Assembly (NCBI RefSeq): GCF_030463535.1
Contig: NC_132899.1
Span: 15,595,490-15,659,489, forward strand
Reading direction: 5' to 3'
Length of the DNA stretch: 64,000 nt
Source of the DNA: Salminus brasiliensis
Taxonomy: Eukaryota; Chordata; Actinopteri; Characiformes; Bryconidae
Part shown: positions 1 through 13,399 of the stretch, one piece after another
Position numbering within the stretch: position 1 is the first letter of the stretch
How the letters are laid out: each line of letters opens with the position of its first letter
Translations under genes and position numbers: made by a program
The notes under the pieces: generated by a model
Seen by the model: the letters and a program-made list of their open reading frames with translations, nothing else
The model's database searches: none
What the model was told of the DNA's origin: nothing

Positions 1-391
1 TCTTTACAAGACAGCTAAGACTTGACCTCAACAGACATCAGTTTATTTTGGCCTTATCCTGGAGGCATTTGTGTAATCATATCCATTTTCATCTGTTCAT
101 ATTGAAAATGTGGTATCCTGCTGGCAGGATTATCTTCAATAATAAACACTCCAACATCTCATCAGCCCATTCGGAATGTTTGCTGTAGTGAGCAGGTAAT
201 CCAGGTTATGATGGAACAATGTTCTTCATCCCATAATATCAGATTTACTGAATTACTTCTTAATACGCTGCTATTCCAAAACATCAGTAAGCAGAACCGA
301 ACTGGACAGTTTGTCCACCAACAGAAGGACATAACATGCACTTACAGTATACACACTCACACACTAATATATATGTAAAGAATTGCTGTAC
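1..391. other. stxbp4 intron or 3' side, no gene seen
   Basis: AT-rich sequence with no exon I can support on either strand. The missing coiled-coil and WW exons of stxbp4 should lie further left. Confidence 0.5.
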
Positions 392-461
392 CAGAATTGG
401 TGCAGGCACTCTCAGGGGTAGAGATTGATGGGAGCTCTGGCTTCACTGGTACTGCTCGTAC
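392..461 (-). CDS. stxbp4: probable stxbp4 exon downstream of PDZ2
   Basis: A CT-rich tract ending in GGAG, followed 70 nt later by GTACAG, frames an exon that accepts phase 0, as the preceding exon requires. It encodes [20 protein letters not shown] and then TNSG, a Pro/Ser-rich linker. There is no recognisable domain, so the call rests on splice signals, phase and composition. Confidence 0.42.
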
Positions 462-574
462 CTCCAACAGAGAGAGAGAGTTAGAGTTAAAAGCACAGCT
501 AGTTTTACACTGTTGTTTAGGGGGTCTGGCAAAGGTAGACAAGTCTAATCCAATTTTAAAATGTATATCCAAAT

Positions 575-634
<60 letters not shown>

Positions 635-1479
635 CATATATAGATAGATAGATAGATAGATAGATCATAGAAGTGTATTTTTGCCTCTTTGGTATTGGGT
701 TGTTTGACATATCTGGTATTGTGAATAGTTAAATGAGTAAAAGAGGATCTGATTTTCATTTCTTTAATGTTTTCCGCAGAATTACTTCTTGTTTTCTGTG
801 AGATTATTGAGCTGTCATGGATGCACTTCCCTTTCTCCAAAGATTTCAGATGATGTTTAGGTGAGGGCACTGCAAGAGTCATGCCTTGTGCCTCTTGAGG
901 TAGTACATTGTGGATTGTAAAGTGTGTTTAGGAACACTAATCTGCTGTAGAAGATTAGTGTAGAAGATCAGCTTTTTTTTACAGATGGTGTGATGTTTGC
1001 TTCCGGAATTAGCTGGTATTGAGAATAACAGTTATTTACTAACTGCAAACAAGCCCAAAACATGATTGAAATAACCAGTGCTTAACACAAGCTGAGACAA
1101 AATAAGACAAAATAAAGCTTAGGTATGGTATTCATACCTAAGGTTGCTTGTCCAGTCTGTAAGATTTTGTGTCTTACCTGTGTAAGTTTAACAGAAGGCA
1201 GTGTCTCACTTCCAGAGTTGGGAACAGGGGAAATCTTGGGAACAAGCCCCACAGACTGAGGTACTGCCCCAAGGCCAATGGGTCTAGGCTGTGGGGGCAT
1301 GCTGGATGGGGACTGCAGGGAGATGGGGCTGTGTGGGCCACTGCTGGAGCCAGAGGAAGATCGACGCCTGATAAACGCTATCTCCACTGTGGGGTCTGGT
1401 CTGTGTGGAAAGTTACAATTTAATCAACTTAGAACACTTTTATAAAGTAACTTTCATTTAACTAGCATAATATATCATT

Positions 1480-1523
<44 letters not shown>

Positions 1524-2590
1524 ATTTTACATTTGCATTATTTATTTAATAAAAATTATATGTTATTACTGCATTTTTGCAGATGTCCCAGTGTTACTTT
1601 CTGCAGCTTTAGAGCTTGAGACAAGCACCCTGTAGAAATATCTGACCTGAGCTTTGTTCGGGTTAGTATACTTTTGGCCTCCTCATGTGTGACTCCAATA
1701 AAGGACTCTTTATTGATAGATATAAGTTGATCTCCAACCTTTAGTCTTCCATCCTGAAAAAAGCCAAATGCAAAACAAACTGACACATTGAGCAATATCG
1801 CACATTTCATAGCAGTTACTATTAATAAAACATTGCACAATAATTTAGAAATGTACCCTTTGGCAATCTCCTCCAGGCACTATTTCCTGAATGAACACCA
1901 TTGGCCCCTCGGCACGGTTTGCTCCACCCTTGATGACCAGGCCTAAGCCTGTTCCCTTGGCAACACATATCAACTGAATCATGCAGTCACTGGAGGAGAA
2001 GAGGTCAAATTAAAGACTGACAATTGTGACAGGTATAATCACTTGCTGGGTGATTAATGCATTCTTTTCTGAATGACCTGAACTACCTGAACCTAATCTT
2101 TTATAAGAAAATTCTGCTCATGCTAAGCATCTGACATCTGCAATAGCATAGCTTTTCAAACAGTGACTTAAGCGGGCATTTCAACATTATCTGGACACAT
2201 TAATACATTATCAATCATGTCACTCTCACATAAAAAACATGTAACATTGCTGTCCCTGCTTCAAAATGATCTGAAACTAAATATATTTACTTGGACCACT
2301 GTTTAAAGTTAAAAGGTTTTTTTTTCCGGTAAAGTGTTAAAGCCATTTTGGAGATCCAAGATTTCTGTGTGACAGTGTAGTTTTCATAAAGATTCCTTCA
2401 TTTCTGGACTCACCTGCAGACCTGTGGAGGAATGGTGGCCGTGCTGCAGTCTTTAGGGCTCAAGATTTGAGGGCTTGTTGATCTCGAAGATGAGGATGAT
2501 GAAGCGGTGTCAGTTAGCTTACCTAAAAATTAGACAGATTGCTTTAATGTATTGTTTTTGTAATAATAAAAATAATCTTCAAAATATCTT

Positions 2591-2652
<62 letters not shown>

Positions 2653-5600
2653 ATATTGTTGTAGTAAAATGTTTATTATACCTTGTGTTTGTTGACAAAT
2701 TTGAGATTGGATTATATGGAGATTTTTCTATGATCAATTCATTATCAAATGTTTATATGTTGTACAGAGACATTTTTAAATGGTTTACAAAAATGTAAAA
2801 ATTGACAAAATAATGTTACCATGCAGAAGTAAAATGTTGTGTGTTAATGATGTATTTAGCACGTGTTCTGAAAATGGTCGGCCAATAAAACTATTGAACA
2901 GCCTGTGATCTTTTCCAGGGCCACAGTGTTTGGCGTGTGGAGCAGGTTAGATAAGGTTGCCCCCAACGGATTATGAGCCTTGTTCATGGGTAGCATGGCG
3001 GTGTTTAGAGAAAGGGCTCTTGGACACAGCCTCTCTGACACTGTCAACAACTATGGACCTGGACGTCTGGTTCTCTGGTTCCCTGGTGTTCTGGTTTCTA
3101 GTTTGTAAATGTTATGAAAAAAAAACCTTTCCCAGCACAGGAATGTGAAGAATTCAAACATAAAAACTGAAAACGCTTTTCTTTAGGCACATTGACATAT
3201 GCTTTTGTACCTGCAAAATGTGAAGGCTAATGTTTTTGTTAACTACTCTATGTGTTCTGACTGTGTAATGGAAAATACCTGTGGAAAGAGGAGTAGGCGA
3301 TGTCCTGCCAGTTCCTGAGGTTGTATTGCTGTTGGAGCCATATTTCTCCATGAGTTCAGCAAACTCTTTCCTAAGAACATACACACGCAATCATCACTGA
3401 TTCACTGATCACTTTAATAATTAATATCTTTTCATGATAGTCATAATATTTAAGTACCATTCAGTATTTACAGTATACAGTATACAGTATATACAGTTTT
3501 ACAATACTATATATATATATATATATATACATAAGAAATGCCAAGTGAAAAAGATGGAGAAATAATGGCAATGCAATATAAGTAAATAAATAAATATCAG
3601 ATTAGAATCACTGATATCTATTAAATCTTTTATTTCCATTGAAAGTTAAGAAGATTTAGTTTTTCTCCTTTTTTGGACATATGAAGGATTTTGTGTGCCA
3701 ACAATTTGCCAAAAGAGTTCAGTTGTAAGCAGCTTGTGGTTGTGTTATAGAAAATGTACTGTGAAATTAATCCAGTAAAAAAAAAAAAAAGAAATTAAAC
3801 TATTAAACATGCAAGACCAAACTAATCATTAACAGCAGAGTCTCTTGATTTGTTAATTGTTAGACTGTGTCTGATACTGTAGTGCCAATTAAAAGCAACT
3901 GCTTCATTGCTCATTACGAAGAGACTAAGATGCACTTAATTAGATTACTCTCTTAATCATAGATAAATAAGGCTCCTAAAGAAAAGTGTAAAGGAACACC
4001 TTCAAAACTAACCTGAACTAACCTGAATAATGAAAAGCAAAAAAAAAACCAACAACTTTACAACAGATTATTGTAAATCTACAAGCAAGTGTACACTGCC
4101 ACATACTTAAAACTGAGCTTTTGATGAACAGTTGTCCATTAGCAGTGACGGTAATCCTCAGATGGTGGCCCACTGTTCTGACTCTACAGGTTCAAGCCAG
4201 GTTGCATCTGATCGACTGGTGGCCCTAATACGTCAACATGGATCCAGCTCTAGGTGAGAGCGTGCCATACAAGGTCCCAGAGAGCAGCAAAATGCCAACT
4301 CGGTTTACACTGAGACAACCGGCCGATTCTGACAGCTGCTCTAGATAGTGCCCTTCAATTAGCATATAGTGCTAAAGGAAAAGAGTAGCTGGCTTGAAAG
4401 TCTCCTCACGAACATGAATACATAGCTGTAGCTACAAGTTGACAGCACTGACTGTGGCTTGTGGTTTAAGACAAAACTGTCTGACTTGATACTAATGGCA
4501 TGATAAACAAACCAAATGTAACATATATGCCACAGTGCTGCAATTCTACAACTTGGACCAAGAGTCCCAATTAAGTGCTAAAGACTTTAATGTACTTAGT
4601 GTATTAAGACTATTTTTAGACTTATAAAAAACAATCAAGAAGCTCATCTGTGCTCATCCACTAACTGGATTAGGTGGATGATGACAGCAATACTGTGTCT
4701 GACAATTCAACATTTCATGATCTAGAATAGGACAGTTCATGGTATTGTTCTGATTTTACATTGTGACCACTGGAGGTGACCTCAAATTCCAAACTTCACT
4801 AAAGAAGAAAGGATAGGTAAAGTAGGATTGAAGACTACTCTTGTGATGTCATCTCACCTCAGAAAGTGTTATGACAACTGAAGCTTGTATAAATATACCT
4901 TTTGTACCTTGTGAGTCTAGTGTTTTATAAATACTTAGAAAGGTTTATTTCAGTTGAAATGAAAGGCTTATGAAGGTGTTGCATGTTTTTAGGGAGGCTG
5001 CTTTTCATAAGTAACCTGCAAACTACAATGTAGACTTAAACTAATAGCTGTTACAAACAGTACATGCATAGATAATTAAATAAATAAAACACTGATACCC
5101 TTCATGCCTGACCACGTTTAGCAGAGTGTAAAGGTTTTGTTGTACCTGGACTCCTCATCTCGAGCAATCAGAAGAGACATGTGGTTCGTGGCTGATGCCA
5201 TGCGCAGAATCTCCACCGCCCTGACAAACAACAACAGAAGGATTTGATTTGCTACAGGCACATTATCCTCATTTATCTCGAATTTGATTACAGATTACAA
5301 TGTAATTAATTAACAGTGACAAGATCAACATATTTCATTCCATAATGTAATAATGTGATTTGTATTTGCTGGGAGGGACCGGGAAAAGAAGCCAAAGAGC
5401 TAGAGTGATGTGGAGTTTTGCTGCCAGAATGTCATGAAATTCTTTCCAGTGTTTCGTATGGCTTGTGTCATTGTTGCTGTATTAAATTAATGCATACCTT
5501 TCATTCGTGACTCCCCCTAAATTCATGTTGTTGACATCTAAAATGAGGTCGCCAGCTCTAAGTCGTCCTGGCAAAAACAACTGAGCATTATTCCAATGAT

Positions 5601-6692
5601 TAACTTAACAGAAAGACACTTATCACAGTTACAATGTGGACAAGGGCCAGCATACCGTCCTGTGCAGCCACGCCACCAGGTAAGACTCGCTTAATGAAAA
5701 TGCCAAACTCTTCACCACTCAACTCTCTGTAACCTCCAATGATCTTCACTCCTGGCAGACGGAAGCAAAAGGCCTGACGTTAGTGATGCTTCTCAACTCG
5801 CTGGAACGCACATAAGAAGTTAAACACTTGACTACTGGTACGTAGAAAATATGCACCTACTGAGGGTTCTTTGTAGCAATAGAAGAACCACAATAGAGAA
5901 CTTCAGGAGATGGTTCTTTAACTAATTTTAGTCATTTTTGTACAATTGTTTTCTAATTAAAAAATACATACATGACCCCTGCTTGTTGGGTTTTAACTAT
6001 AAGGGTTTGACTTCTTGCAACCACAAGACCTATGCCCACATCTGGTCCTGGAGATCTTTCCTGGAGAGTTCAGACCCCAACACACCTGCCTCTAATATTC
6101 AGAAGCTCCTTTAAGCTAAACTTGGCTGGGTGGTAGATCATCTGGACGGGCTACCCTGCACAAGATCTTTAGGGAGGTCAAGTATTAATGTTGGATGATT
6201 AGATCAAGATCACTGACACCAGCTAATAAATTGTAAGGGATTCGAGTGTGCTCCATTACTACAGAGAATTCACTATTGGTAATGCTTTTAGGTGGTAACA
6301 CCTTAAAGTATCTAAATCCACTCATTATAACAGGTGTCTGGGTCTTTTCTTCAGGATCAAATGTTGTTGTTTTTTTTTTGTTAAAATATACACTTTAATA
6401 AGACTAAATTTAATATAACATGAAAAACTCACTGTTTGTCAATATGGTGCAATCTATTAGAAACACAAGATGTGTGAGGGTAAAAAGCGAGTTTTAAGAT
6501 ACATAATTTTAACATAATGTAAATAATCTCTGCTGGTCTTCTAGAACAATGTATCCAATATATTTGAGAAATCTGTAGTTTTAAGAGTTTGTAGCATAAA
6601 CCCCGCATTGGACCTCACCGAGTCCTTTTCTGCAATCGGAGAACTCCAGTCTCTGCACAGCACGGTTGATGCCGTGGGGTCCCATGATGGTC
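392..6692 (-). CDS. stxbp4: stxbp4 (syntaxin-binding protein 4 / Synip), partial, two PDZ domains
   Basis: Exons on the minus strand join in phase: 6619-6692, 5656-5751, 5498-5567, 5146-5220, 3279-3370, 2414-2522, 1857-1989, 1647-1753, 1178-1400 and probably 392-461. The first ATG in the joined frame is at 6685; counting from it, about 324 residues are visible. PDZ1 spans roughly residues 11-98 (GLG loop at 21-23, then VKIIGG) and PDZ2 roughly 173-261 (GLGL loop at 184-187). A Ser-rich linker lies between them (about 120-170) and a Ser/Pro-rich tail follows. PDZ2 closely resembles the single PDZ of mammalian STXBP4 as I know it: [20 protein letters not shown] against DGRLKPGDQLVSVNKESMIG, followed by IAFIR. 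In mammals the protein binds syntaxin-4 and restrains insulin-regulated GLUT4 vesicle fusion. The coiled-coil and WW parts are not seen and should lie left of base 1. The true start could be in an upstream exon. Confidence 0.88.
578..665. repeat. compound microsatellite (TA)n-(GA)n-(GATA)n
   Basis: Three perfect runs abut in an stxbp4 intron: TA about 578-618, GA about 618-634 and GATA about 640-665. Open frames across this run (IYIYIY) are artefacts. Confidence 0.97.
1178..1400 (-). CDS. stxbp4: stxbp4 exon: end of PDZ2 and Ser/Pro-rich tail
   Basis: A 223-nt exon opens after CCACACAG and ends at GTAAGA. It encodes [13 protein letters not shown], matching the WEIAFIR segment that closes the mammalian PDZ. 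About 60 residues rich in Ser, Pro and Gly follow. The exon ends on a complete codon. Confidence 0.87.
1483..1521. repeat. (AT)n microsatellite
   Basis: A perfect AT run of about 38 nt in the stxbp4 intron between the two exons at 1178-1400 and 1647-1753. Confidence 0.97.
1647..1753 (-). CDS. stxbp4: stxbp4 exon: PDZ2 second half
   Basis: A 107-nt exon between TTTTTCAG and GTCAGA encodes [20 protein letters not shown] followed by [15 protein letters not shown]. It lines up residue by residue with the mammalian STXBP4 PDZ as I recall it. Confidence 0.92.
1857..1989 (-). CDS. stxbp4: stxbp4 exon: PDZ2 first half
   Basis: A 133-nt exon between CTCCAG and GTACAT encodes [20 protein letters not shown] and then [20 protein letters not shown]. 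It resembles the mammalian STXBP4 PDZ (ITIAKETGLGLKVLGG, IQEIIPGGDC, from memory). This exon and the next carry the gene assignment. Confidence 0.92.
2414..2522 (-). CDS. stxbp4: stxbp4 exon: Ser-rich linker
   Basis: A 109-nt exon after TTTTTAG, ending at GTGAGT, encodes [18 protein letters not shown] and then a Ser/Thr/Pro-rich stretch. The six-Ser run and SP sites suggest a disordered, possibly phosphorylated linker. Phases match both neighbours. Confidence 0.8.
2593..2647. repeat. (AT)n microsatellite
   Basis: A perfect AT run of about 54 nt, 70 nt beyond the acceptor of the Ser-rich stxbp4 exon. Confidence 0.97.
3279..3370 (-). CDS. stxbp4: stxbp4 exon: linker after PDZ1
   Basis: A 92-nt exon between TTCTTAG and GTATTT encodes [19 protein letters not shown] followed by a Ser/Thr/Pro stretch. 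The segment is low in complexity and looks like a flexible linker. Confidence 0.82.
3467..3529. repeat. (ACAGTAT)n then (TA)n simple repeat
   Basis: A short tandem of ACAGTAT-like units passes into a perfect TA run (3508-3529), within an stxbp4 intron. Confidence 0.9.
5146..5220 (-). CDS. stxbp4: stxbp4 exon: PDZ1 helix and last strand
   Basis: A 75-nt exon between TTTGTCAG and GTACAA encodes [20 protein letters not shown] and DEES. It covers the second alpha helix and final beta strand of PDZ1. Confidence 0.87.
5498..5567 (-). CDS. stxbp4: stxbp4 exon: PDZ1 GDLIL segment
   Basis: A 70-nt exon between TTGCCAG and GTATGC encodes [19 protein letters not shown] and VTNER, the canonical GD-x-IL-x-VN block of a PDZ domain. 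The first Gly and last Arg codons are split across introns in compatible phases. Confidence 0.88.
5656..5751 (-). CDS. stxbp4: stxbp4 exon: PDZ1 core
   Basis: This exon is flanked by CTGCCAG and GTATGC. It encodes [20 protein letters not shown] and then [11 protein letters not shown], a typical PDZ core with the PGG turn. Phases in and out match the neighbouring exons. Confidence 0.88.
6619..6692 (-). CDS. stxbp4: stxbp4 exon: start region and first strand of PDZ1
   Basis: The acceptor TTTTTCAG and donor GTGAGG flank a 74-nt exon. It holds an ATG at 6685 and encodes [11 protein letters not shown], the beginning of PDZ1. The frame is open from the acceptor to this ATG, so an upstream coding exon cannot be excluded. 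It leaves one base of a Gly codon for the next exon. Confidence 0.8.
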
Positions 6693-9595
<2,903 letters not shown>

Positions 9596-9656
9596 CTTTG
9601 CTTGTGACAGCAGACGCTCTGGGCTGAACGGTTGTGTAGGAACTACAGTAGCGAGG
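9596..9656. promoter_or_regulatory. putative shared stxbp4/cox11 divergent promoter
   Basis: stxbp4 (minus) and cox11 (plus) diverge from here, an arrangement I recall for the human pair. A plus-strand splice donor at 9751 marks the likely first cox11 exon. A donor-like site on the minus strand (CAAAG/GTGGGAG, exon edge at 9596) could end the first stxbp4 exon. The start sites are inferred; no TATA box is evident. Confidence 0.4.
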
Positions 9657-9750
9657 ATGTGTTTTCAGGGGAGTAAGAGGCTGTGGGATCAGTGTGCGTG
9701 TTTAGCTTTAGCAGGTGTGTGTGGAGTAACTGAGCGGTCATTTCATTCCG
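9630..9750 (+). other. cox11: probable 5' UTR exon of cox11
   Basis: The sequence ends at a strong donor, CCG/GTAAGAG, at 9750/9751 and would splice to the acceptor GTGTGCAG before 11159. It contains an ATG at 9657 whose frame runs through the splice and stops at 11194-11196, so it would be an upstream ORF rather than the protein start. The 5' boundary is a guess. Confidence 0.5.
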
Positions 9751-10505
9751 GTAAGAGAGTTTAAGTAATACTGTGACATTACTGTTTCATTTATGTGGGT
9801 AAATCAAGTCACTGTGAGGTAGTTCTGCGCTGTGTATTACTTTGAAACGGCGAAGAGGAATGTAGCTACAGCAGTAAATAGATAGCCACTCGGCTAGCTA
9901 GCAGTTATATGTCCTTCTGATAGGTCTAGCTTTAGCAGCGGTGTTAATGCAGTTCACCTACTGTGTGTTATAGGGGCGGTGACTTTATATAAATCAGATA
10001 TCATTTATATTACTGTCTGACATATTCTGATTTCTAAGCATATTACATCGTAATTTACGTTAACTACCTTTAACTACCTTTCCAGATCACTGTTAAACGG
10101 TAGCTAGTGGTAGTACAATAACAGTAGTTAAATGACAGTAACAGTAAGGTACAGTAATGACACTACGTTAAAGCTAGATGACGCTATTATACAGGCATTA
10201 ACAGGCTGTGCCATGCTCCTATCTAAGTGAAATTTAGTCACTTTAATATGCACTAGTTGCTCACTCACAGCTGGCATAATTTGGTGGTAGAACGGGAGGA
10301 GTGCGGTTGAACATAGCTAAGAGCACAATGATCAGCTGACTGAAGGGTTTTAATGCCCCCAGCATTGAGCAGTGGAACTGCGTTCTCTGGAGTGAACGTA
10401 CCTTTCGGATGAGTTGCGTTTGTGATCCTGAACTAATCATCTAACGTCAGCACGTGACCTCACTAATGCTCTTGTGGCTGAGTACAATCAGATCCTCACA
10501 ACTAC

Positions 10506-10903
10506 AACTACATCCAAGAGTATTTGGATACCTGCTCATTCATTGTTTCTTCTGAAATCAAGAGTATTAAAAAGGGGTTATCCTGCTTTTGTTGGAATAA
10601 CTGTCTCTACTTTCTAGGAAAGGAAAGGAAAGGAATTCTACTAGATTTCAGACCATTGTTGTGAGGATTTGGTTGCATTCAGTGACCAGAGCGTCTGGAT
10701 GTTGGATGATCAGCAGCCCACCTCATCCCCAACTGCCCAGCTCATCTTAAATGTAAAGGATAAAAGCACCATCATTTCAGAGAACACAGTTCCACTGCTC
10801 CACATCTCAAAACATGGGGGATTTTCATGCCTCTAGCCCACGCCTGGCATTAGTCATGGCGTGGTGTTTATCTGCTCCAGAGAGTTCTGTTCTGTTGGCA
10901 GTA

Positions 10904-10955
<52 letters not shown>

Positions 10956-11053
10956 TGTGCATTTGCACATCTGTGTCAGCAATGGGAACAACTTAAAAGT
11001 AGCTGAATGCATTCATTAGAAGGGGTCTCCACAAAAAATTGGACCTACAGTCT
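10506..11053 (+). mobile_element. MITE-like repeat, copy A (nearly full length)
   Basis: About 548 bp within the cox11 leader intron. It is related along its length to the sequence at 53058-53470 and at its 5' end to 23240-23345. The left end (...AGTATTTGGATACCTGCTCA) and right end (...CACAAAAAATTGGACCTACAG) are imperfect inverted repeats of each other. It has no coding capacity. The GT microsatellite at 10906-10952 sits inside it. By its ends I place it with non-autonomous DNA transposons of fish; the superfamily is uncertain. Confidence 0.75.
10906..10952. repeat. (TG)n microsatellite inside MITE copy A
   Basis: A perfect TG run of about 46 nt near the 3' end of the repeat element, probably expanded from a short TGTGTG already present in it. 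Confidence 0.97.
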
Positions 11054-11208
11054 ATGTGCCATCACCTAGTTCAAAGTTGTTTACAGAAGTATTAAGTATG
11101 TTTTGTGATTTGTTATTATATTAATCATTTATTTACTAATTGATTTGTTTGTGTGCAGATTGGTACAGGAACTATCTTGAAGAGCATCTCATCTAGAGCT
11201 TTGGGGTT

Positions 11209-11526
11209 ATGCTTCTGTCTTTTGTGCTTCGTGAGTGCTTTGCAAAGCACCATGTACAAGTAGCCCTCTGCAATGCTCATATGTGTGCTAAAAACCTAAA
11301 CGTCCGAGGACTAGCCACTTCCACTAGCCAGCTCTTTGGCAGAAGAACATCTCAGCATTTTGTTAACCAGATGCGAGGAGCTAAAACACACAGAAAAAAA
11401 ACACACAGCCAAGAAAATGAATGGAAGCAGAGGAATAAGACCGCCCTAACGTATATAGCAGCAGCCGGGGTTGGCATGATTGGCATGTCATATGCTGCAG
11501 TGCCACTCTACAGACTATACTGCCAG
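11209..11526 (+). CDS. cox11: cox11 coding exon 1: presequence and membrane helix
   Basis: This exon runs from the ATG at 11209 to the donor GTCAGT at 11527 and is in phase 0. It encodes residues 1-106: the targeting sequence, the membrane helix and PLYRLYCQ with conserved Cys105. The frame reads on into the intron for 16 codons before a stop. Confidence 0.95.
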
Positions 11527-12578
11527 GTCAGTGCTGGATGTCTCACTCATATTACTGACTGTTGCCCATCTTAGCCAAGGATACCTAACCTCATTCATAG
11601 TCTCACTGTGTCTTGAAATTTGCTGTATATGAATAGCAATGATTCTCTACCTCAGGCAACAGGACTGGGTGGCACAGCTTCCGCGGGACATGATGCAGAA
11701 TTAGTGGAGACAATGAAGCCGGTTAAGGACCGTGTTATTAAAGTCACCTTCAATGCTGACACACACGCCAGCCTCCAGTGGAACTTCCGCCCTCAGCAGT
11801 CTGAGATCTATGTAAGATAATAAAGTTACTGAAGGGACATGTCATTCAGTTTAGTATATTGTTGCTGTCTGGACAAAACTTTAGAAGAAAGGGGGGAAAA
11901 ACTTACATTTTAAGACATGTTAGTATTAAAAGAGTCATGTTGGGCAATTTCTATTGGACTTTTTTAAAATACTAAAAACAGTACAATCAAAATATACAAG
12001 GTTTTGTTCTGATGGTGACTATGGTTATTAAACTGGCTTTCAACTTATACAATGCTTACAATATCATACTTCTTTTCAGTGCACTCTGTTCTGTACTGTC
12101 CTCAAGTTAATGATCCTTTATTTGCTATTCAGGTTGTGCCAGGAGAAACAGCATTAGCATTTTACAAAGCACGAAATCCCACAGACAAACCTGTAATAGG
12201 AATCTCTACCTACAATGTTGTGCCGTTTGAAGCCGGGCAGTACTTTAACAAAATTCAGGTAATGGAGAGGTTCTTACACAACTTTTGATTTTGACCTTCT
12301 AAGCCTCCGTCATGAGTGTAAATGTGATCTGTCCTTTTTTAACACTCAACTATAATGACTCTTCTCATTTTGATCCACAGTGTTTCTGCTTTGAAGAACA
12401 GAGGTTAAACCCTCAGGAAGAGGTGGACATGCCTGTTTTCTTTTACATTGACCCAGAGTTTGATGATGACCCTAGGATGGCTCGGGTTGATAACATCATA
12501 CTTTCTTATACCTTTTTTGAAGCCAAAGAAGGACAGAAATTACCTCTTCCTGGGTACAGCCAAATAAGCAGTACATGA
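11209..12578 (+). CDS. cox11: cox11, cytochrome c oxidase copper chaperone (complete)
   Basis: Coding exons 11209-11526, 11656-11811, 12133-12258 and 12381-12578 join without phase conflict into 265 codons (human about 276). COX11 is a mitochondrial inner-membrane protein that hands copper to the CuB site of COX1 during complex IV assembly. Residues 1-65 are a basic, weakly conserved presequence. Residues about 79-100 form one membrane helix (ALTYIAAAGVGMIGMSYAAV), followed by PLYRLYC with the conserved Cys105. The copper-binding CFCF motif is residues 201-204. The remainder is nearly identical to vertebrate COX11 (FNADTHASLQWNFRPQQ; DKPVIGISTYNVVPFEAGQY). The start is the first ATG in frame with the presequence; a TAG at 11194 closes the leader frame just upstream. 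No defect is visible. Confidence 0.97.
11656..11811 (+). CDS. cox11: cox11 coding exon 2
   Basis: The acceptor CTCAG precedes ATGLGGTASAGHDA and the exon closes at donor GTAAGA after SEIY. It encodes residues 107-158, the start of the intermembrane-space beta domain. Confidence 0.96.
12133..12258 (+). CDS. cox11: cox11 coding exon 3
   Basis: The acceptor TATTCAG precedes VVPGETALAFYKARNPTDKP. The exon ends with YFNKIQ at donor GTAATG. It encodes residues 159-200. Confidence 0.96.
12381..12578 (+). CDS. cox11: cox11 coding exon 4: CFCF copper site and C terminus
   Basis: The acceptor TCCACAG precedes CFCFEEQRLNPQEEVDMPVF. The exon ends with LPGYSQISST and TGA at 12576-12578. Cys201 and Cys203 are the copper ligands known in the family. 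Confidence 0.97.
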   Translation, partial: CFCFEEQRLNPQEEVDMPVFFYIDPEFDDDPRMARVDNIILSYTFFEAKEGQKLPLPGYSQISST

Positions 12579-13399
12579 TGTATTGTGCAGAGACTTTTCT
12601 AATGAAACTTTGAAAGACCTAATAGAGCATCCGTGATGTTATTTGTTAAACCGAATTTGTTCATGTAAATATGCTGTCTGTGTAATGAAGTGTTTATTTT
12701 GGAACTAATGCACCATGACATGCTTTATGAAATCCCACTTGAATGACCATTTAGGTTGAACATCAGCTGTAGGAGCTGTGCTCTACACTACTGCTGGGTA
12801 CAGAAGTCATGTTGATGAAACAGTACCTGTTTAAGGACAGTAGGGGGCGGGATGGCTCCAATAATCGGCCATCCTCTAAGGAGCTCGGAAAGAATTGGCA
12901 GCAAAAGCAAAGTCCATGTCGTTCTCTTAAATATCTTATTCTGCATTAGAGGTCAGAGGCTCGCATGGGTTATTTCGCGATCTGATTTTATCATGTCTGA
13001 CTTTAGGGACACAAATCTGCATGATTTGGATGTTACGCAACTGTAGCGGAGGTAGAGACATCTGCACTTACATAACGTGTGATCAGGCAATCTCGATGGT
13101 ACTCAAACAAACAAGGTTTCGCAATGCCAAAAAAAAAAGAGCCGAGATGAAAAAACACTTTTGAGTTAATCCAAAAACCCTTTATGTATTAAGCACCTAT
13201 AATGTGATTTTTAAAAAATGAACAAAATGACAAATATATTTAAACTAATTGGAGTGAGTATTTTATCTTTATAGAGTGAGTGTATACATGATCACTTTAT
13301 TCTCCATCAATCCCCCTCAAGGCCGGGATAGACTGTAGCTAACTAGCTATATAAGCTGACCACTGTGTAAGCTTATAAACACCAGTGTTGTGGGTGTGA
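12579..13399. other. cox11 3' UTR and spacer, no gene seen
   Basis: It contains the cox11 3' UTR. I see no AATAAA in the first 400 nt. A 64-codon frame at 12852-13046 has no recognisable relative and is probably chance. Confidence 0.45.

Noticed and set aside
574-882. Minus-strand frame with [17 protein letters not shown] as another stxbp4 exon
   Set aside because: The acceptor at about 868 would require an incoming phase of 1, while the preceding exon leaves phase 0, and no good donor follows before the repeats.
12852-13046. 64-codon plus-strand frame between cox11 and rab40b
   Set aside because: No recognisable domain, no splice or promoter context of its own, and a length expected by chance.
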